From an uncultured Rhodospirillaceae bacterium (lineage in GTDB: Bacteria > Pseudomonadota > Alphaproteobacteria > Rhodospirillales > Casp-alpha2), in contig CAJWVP010000023.1 of assembly GCA_913048145.1 (NCBI GenBank), positions 1-14,752 on the forward strand: 14,752 bases of DNA, written 5' to 3'. This document shows positions 14,536 through 14,752 of this stretch, one piece after another; position 1 is the stretch's first letter; each line of letters opens with the position of its first letter. The notes beneath the pieces are model-generated. The model was not told the origin of the DNA. It was given only the letters and a program-made list of their open reading frames with translations, and did no database searches. The position numbers were made by a program, and so were the translations under genes.

Positions 14536-14752
14536 TTGTCCAAAGGCCTTTACGACATGAATGACGGCGTCTTTTCGCCATCAATTCATACTGGCAGCCC
14601 CTGGTCGATGACTACCCAGCATGGCGGACCGATCAACGCCCTATTGATGTATGGCGTGGAATCTGTTGCCTTGGGCACGCCGAAACGTGTCGCGCGCCTC
14701 AGTGTCGATATCTTGCGGCCGGTTCCCCGCGAACCGCTTCGCTTAAATACGA
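14536..14752 (+). CDS. TesB-like / 4HBT_3 acyl-CoA thioesterase, N-terminal part (runs off the right edge)
   Basis: Only about 72 codons are present. The translation contains GSPWSMTTQHGGPINALL and then RLSVDILRPVPREPLRL, which fit the family pattern in which 'GPW...QHGGPPAALLA' is followed by 'R..vdflRPVP..pl'. Such hot-dog-fold proteins hydrolyse acyl-CoA thioesters in the cytoplasm; the chain-length preference cannot be told. The TTG at 14536 is chosen because GGAGAG (14524-14529) lies six bases upstream and because the family usually has several residues before the F.P motif. ATG at 14557 is the alternative. The C-terminal half, with the second hot-dog domain, lies outside the window. Confidence 0.8.
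   Translation, partial: MSKGLYDMNDGVFSPSIHTGSPWSMTTQHGGPINALLMYGVESVALGTPKRVARLSVDILRPVPREPLRLNT

Noticed and set aside
1..14752. Mobile element ends, CRISPR repeats, tRNA or rRNA genes, or a phage-defence cassette explaining the trp split.
   Set aside because: None of their characteristic sequences was seen on either strand; the insertion, if real, left no obvious mobility gene here.

Overview
The window reads as a chromosomal segment of a moderately GC-rich alphaproteobacterium, probably Rhodospirillales-like. This rests on the tryptophan genes, the PpiD-type chaperone next to trpE, a YibQ-type divergent polysaccharide deacetylase, and heavy use of ATGA start/stop overlaps. No replicon, phage, transposase, CRISPR, rRNA or tRNA signal is visible. 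The species cannot be named from the sequence alone.

Layout, left to right. Positions 1-1817 (minus strand) hold trpG-trpD-trpC, each joined to the next by an ATGA overlap; trpC runs off the left edge. Divergent from it is copA (1993-4230, plus), a Cu(+)-exporting P-type ATPase behind a promoter with the geometry of a CueR/MerR-family site. Next come an EamA/DMT-family permease (minus) and, divergent from it, a phytanoyl-CoA dioxygenase-family Fe(II)/2-oxoglutarate oxygenase (plus). Nine bases after the oxygenase is a decayed aspartate/glutamate racemase gene (about 6718-7020) with two stops, a frameshift and a truncated 3' end. A YibQ-family envelope protein (plus) follows and converges on trpE (minus), with one base between the two stop codons. 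Upstream of trpE and probably co-transcribed with it is a large membrane-anchored SurA/PpiD-type protein (minus).

From 12060, on the plus strand, a D-isomer-type 2-hydroxyacid dehydrogenase and an Ldh-family (YbiC-like) dehydrogenase overlap by ATGA. They look like a functional pair acting on one 2-oxoacid/2-hydroxyacid couple. A gap of about 386 bases with no convincing gene follows, then the start of a TesB/4HBT_3-like acyl-CoA thioesterase that runs off the right edge.

Taken together, trpE and trpGDC are both present, on the same strand and intact as far as visible, but 6.5 kb of unrelated genes separates them. In many relatives ppiD-trpE-trpG-trpD-trpC is continuous. The intervening block (copper export, permease, oxygenase, dead racemase, YibQ) therefore looks like inserted or rearranged material. 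I found no convincing evidence of a wholly new system. The most interesting items are the split trp cluster, the racemase pseudogene, the paired dehydrogenases and the CueR-like copper promoter without a local regulator.
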